Below, piece after piece: positions 61,933-64,000 of a DNA stretch of 64,000 nt (positions are counted from its first letter, which is position 1; every line of letters begins with the position of its first letter). Origin of the DNA: Pseudonocardiaceae bacterium (lineage in GTDB: Bacteria; Actinomycetota; Actinomycetes; Mycobacteriales; Pseudonocardiaceae); the NCBI GenBank assembly GCA_009379845.1, contig WHSZ01000009.1:47529-111528 (forward strand). The letters run 5' to 3'. The position numbers were made by a program, and so were the translations under genes. Below the pieces are notes generated by a model. It searched no databases. It worked only from the letters and a program-made list of their open reading frames with translations, and was not told the DNA's origin.

Positions 61933-63150
61933 ATGATCAACCTTGAGGTTCCGAAGAAGTTCGGTGCGCTCATCAACCAGGCCCATCAAGCGGCGTCCGA
62001 GGTCTTCCGGCCGATTTCCCGGAAGTACGACAACGCGGAGCACAGCTACCCGACCGAATTGGACATGCTGGCCGCGTTGATCGACGGGCTGAACTCCTCC
62101 GGCGAGGGCGGCGCGGGCGCGGCCGGGGAGCGCAACGGCAACGCGGCCAAGGCTTCCGAGGACGGTGGCACCCGCAACGGCGCGAACCTCGCGACGGTGC
62201 TCGGCACCATCGAGATGTGCTGGGGCGACGTCGCGCTACTGCTGTCCATGCCTCGGCAAGGGCTCGGCAACGCCGCGATCGCAGCCGTGGCCGACGACGA
62301 GCAGCTGGCGCGGTTCGGCAAGCAGTGGGCCGCGATGGCGATCACCGAGCCCAGCTTCGGCTCGGATTCCGCGGCGGTCGGCACCACGGCAACGCCGGAC
62401 GGCGACGAGTACGTGCTGAACGGCGAGAAGATCTTCGTGACGGCTGGCGAGCGTGCCGACGCGGTGGTTGTGTGGGCCAGCCTCGATCGGTCCAAGGGGC
62501 GCGCGGCCATCAAGTCGTTCGTGGTGGAGAAGGGCACGCCCGGCTTCGAGGTGGTGCGGTTGGAGCACAAGCTGGGCATCCGCGCCTCGGACACCGCGGT
62601 GCTGCGCTTCGACAACTGCCGGGTGCCAAAGGAAAACCTGCTCGGTACGCCGGAGATCGACGTCAAGCGCGGCTTCGCTGGCGTGATGCAGACCTTCGAC
62701 AACACTCGCCCGCTGGTGGCCGCGATGGCCGTCGGGTTGGCCCGCGCGGCGCTCGAGGACACCGAGCGGATCCTGGCCGAAGCGGGCGTCGAGGTGGACT
62801 ACGACAAGCCGGCGAATTCGCAGCACGCGGCGGCCGCCACCTATCTGGAGCTGGAGGCCGACTGGGAAGCCGCGCGGCTGCTGACCATGAAGGCCGCATG
62901 GATGGCGGACAACCGCGAGCCGAACTCGCTGGAAGCGTCCATGGCGAAGGCCAAGGCTGGCCGTTCGGTCACGGACATCACGCTGCGCTGTGTGGAACTG
63001 GCTGGCACGCTCGGCTATTCGGAGTCCTCGCTGCTTGAGAAGTGGGCACGGGACGCGAAGATCCTGGACATTTTCGAAGGCACGCAACAGATCCAGCAGC
63101 TGATCGTGGCTCGCCGACTGCTCGGCAAGAGTTCCGCCGAGCTGAAGTAG
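61933..63150 (+). CDS. fadE23: Acyl-CoA dehydrogenase, FadE23-like
   Basis: The 405-residue protein has INLEVPKKFGALINQAHQAASEVFRPISRKYD at the N-terminus in segments, ITEPSFGSDSAAVGTTATPDGDEYVLNGEKIFVTAGERAD in segments, and a C-terminal ILDIFEGTQQIQQLIVARRLLG. A Ser/Gly/Asn-rich stretch (about 55-78) is a probable loop insertion. It follows fadE24 by 26 bases and should form a hetero-oligomer with it. Physiological acyl-CoA unknown. Confidence 0.85.
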   Translation: MINLEVPKKFGALINQAHQAASEVFRPISRKYDNAEHSYPTELDMLAALIDGLNSSGEGGAGAAGERNGNAAKASEDGGTRNGANLATVLGTIEMCWGDVALLLSMPRQGLGNAAIAAVADDEQLARFGKQWAAMAITEPSFGSDSAAVGTTATPDGDEYVLNGEKIFVTAGERADAVVVWASLDRSKGRAAIKSFVVEKGTPGFEVVRLEHKLGIRASDTAVLRFDNCRVPKENLLGTPEIDVKRGFAGVMQTFDNTRPLVAAMAVGLARAALEDTERILAEAGVEVDYDKPANSQHAAAATYLELEADWEAARLLTMKAAWMADNREPNSLEASMAKAKAGRSVTDITLRCVELAGTLGYSESSLLEKWARDAKILDIFEGTQQIQQLIVARRLLGKSSAELK

Positions 63151-63169
63151 CGCTGTGCGCGTTTCTCAG

Positions 63170-63200
63170 CCGCCGTTCCGGTACGCGACCGGTTCGGCGG
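63170..63200 (+). terminator. Hairpin terminator after fadE23
   Basis: CCGCCGTTCCGGT (63170-63182) pairs with ACCGGTTCGGCGG (63188-63200) with a two-base internal mismatch and a 5-base loop, followed by TTTATG. It begins 20 bases after the fadE23 stop and borders the end of the convergent HTH gene, so it can act in both directions. Confidence 0.7.
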
Positions 63201-63201
63201 T

Positions 63202-63712
63202 TTATGCGTCTACTAGTTCGGCCATCTCGGAGCGATGCTCGTCGCCTTCCAGGAGGTGACGAGCCCGCAAAAGGTGATCGGCGGCAGCTATCTCTCGGTC
63301 GTACCCGCCTACGTCCTTTCCGAGGTGCTCTCTAAACCATTTGGCGACCATCGCCCATGAGTAGAGGTGCCACCCGCTGCCCGACATGGGAGGCGGAAAT
63401 GAACCAGGGCCGCGCTCGCCGGACGCAAGGAGCCGGACGCTTTCGTAACTACGGCCCGTGCGGGCGGCGATATCTTTCACAGACACAAGGTCATCGGACT
63501 GCACGCCGATCGGAGCAAGCCCAACAGACTCAAGTTGGTGGATCGCAGAACGAATCGCATCAACCAGTGAATCAGCTTTCCGCTCGAAGTAGGCGACGGC
63601 GATGCCATTGCCCACTTCGACCCCCGCATCTTCAAGGCCAGCGTCAAAAAAGGGCATCAAGCTCATCCTCGGTCGGCTCGCGTTCGAGCACGAGTGCAAA
63701 GTCGTAGCTCAT
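63202..63712 (-). pseudogene. HTH DNA-binding protein gene with a +1 frameshift at a T6 run
   Basis: ATG 63712 (ggag 5 bases upstream) reads MSYDFALVLEREPTEDELDA, then CTT TTT TGA stops at 63644. The rest of the protein continues in the next frame as DAGLEDAGVEVGNGIAVAYFE, and has the HTH motif DLVSVKDIAARTGRSYESVR and GWHLYSWAMVAKWF. Dropping one T of six (63646-63651) gives one 169-residue protein. The local sequence CTT TTT TGA C resembles the +1 frameshift site of the RF2 gene. The gene follows a toxin-like frame with ATGA overlap. Confidence 0.7.
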
Positions 63713-63912
63713 AAGTGCTCCTTGTGCCTCTTGACGTACTTCGCGATGAGCTTCTTACTCACGTCGGCATCTTTCGGGCTTGATTGGATGTAGAACAACA
63801 CGATGTTGTGAGTGTGCAACAGCCTGTGCCAGTGCGCGAGCCCGCGAAGCGCTACGACCCTGACGTCCTCTGGTTTCGCACAGCGGAGCGCGGGCGTGTC
63901 AGTGAGCCTTTT
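63709..63912 (-). pseudogene. Toxin-like fragment without a start codon, 5' of the HTH gene
   Basis: A 67-codon frame ends at TGA 63711-63709, overlapping the HTH ATG (ATGA). The translation includes LRGLAHWHRLLHTHNIVLFY and KKLIAKYVKRHKEHL, basic and plausible as the second half of a small toxin-type protein. The frame has no ATG or GTG and is preceded directly by the stop of a transposase-like frame, so its start appears to have been lost when a mobile element entered. Family not recognised. Confidence 0.45.
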
Positions 63913-64000
63913 TCATCGGAGGGCGAGTTCGTGGGTTTGTAGGACATGGATGGCTTTGGCGAGTTGTCCGGCGCGTCGTGGGCAGCAGCGGAGTTTGTGC
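63913..64000 (-). mobile_element. 3' end of a probable transposase gene (continues beyond window)
   Basis: The minus-strand frame entering from the window edge reads HKLRCCPRRAGQLAKAIHVL then QTHELALR and stop (63915-63913), resembling C-termini of transposases. Only 28 residues are visible, so the IS family cannot be named. The element boundary probably lies just downstream of the stop, in or next to the toxin-like fragment. Confidence 0.35.

Overview
The window is high-GC DNA from an actinobacterium. GTG and TTG starts, ATGA/GTGA gene overlaps, a SARP/AfsR-type regulator, a DUF3558-like lipoprotein, a 13E12/DUF222-type HNH protein, sarcosine oxidase genes and a FadE24-FadE23 pair all fit Pseudonocardiales (for example Amycolatopsis or a relative). 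The genus is an inference. Almost every gene is catabolic, transport-related or regulatory. No rRNA, tRNA, CRISPR array or replication origin was seen.

Layout. 1-3.5 kb: end of an HNH protein, a gamma-carbonic anhydrase, a small membrane protein, a LysE exporter overlapping a leucine-rich-repeat protein, and a small zinc-ribbon protein. 3.5-7.6 kb (minus): cyclase-family hydrolase, DeoR regulator, PdxA-like dehydrogenase and DUF1537 kinase; the last two suggest threonate/erythronate catabolism. 7.7-11.1 kb: a secreted CHAP-like protein converging on a SARP regulator. 11.2-20.7 kb: a D-2-hydroxyacid dehydrogenase (FAD plus Fe-S), a GntR regulator, a tripartite tricarboxylate transporter (tctC-tctB-tctA) and three enzymes (FAH family, RraA family, Ldh family), probably for an imported hydroxy/oxo-dicarboxylate. 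20.7-33.9 kb: a methylamine catabolism region with a cysteine-synthase-like enzyme, a Rieske oxygenase resembling glycine betaine monooxygenase (with a frameshift), dimethylglycine oxidase, Rieske ferredoxin, ferredoxin reductase, IclR regulator and heterotetrameric sarcosine oxidase soxB-soxD-soxA-soxG. Together these would demethylate glycine betaine through dimethylglycine and sarcosine to glycine. 33.9-43.1 kb: GntR regulator, amidase, D-2-hydroxyacid dehydrogenase, two maleate-isomerase/Asp-Glu-racemase paralogues, a second GntR, a succinate-semialdehyde-type dehydrogenase, a GABA-type aminotransferase and a DUF3830 protein. Three copies of one inverted-repeat operator (core ATTGTCAACAAT or its complement) link these genes.

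43.1-56.3 kb: an orphan PIN-like toxin beside a truncated antitoxin, then a two-way catabolic island. It holds an enoyl-CoA hydratase, two acyl-CoA dehydrogenase subunits, an F420-type LLM oxidoreductase and a cyclase-family hydrolase; a divergent TetR regulator; and a second hydratase, an ADP-forming acyl-CoA synthetase, a second tripartite tricarboxylate transporter and an exported alpha/beta-hydrolase-like protein without the usual serine. The same palindrome (CCGAAC-N4-GTTCGG) lies at the TetR/cyclase divergent promoter and upstream of the hydrolase, so the island looks like one regulon for an unidentified carboxylate. This is the best candidate for an undescribed system in the window. 56.5-63.2 kb: an Abi-alpha-like protein, an FAD 2-hydroxyacid oxidase coupled to a ThDP decarboxylase, and the fadE24-fadE23 pair. 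63.2-64 kb: lower-GC accessory DNA with a frameshifted HTH gene, a toxin-like fragment without a start, and the end of a probable transposase.

The main structural surprises are two single-base frameshifts (Rieske oxygenase near 22733; HTH gene at the T6 run 63646-63651), the shared operators, and several strong intergenic hairpins.
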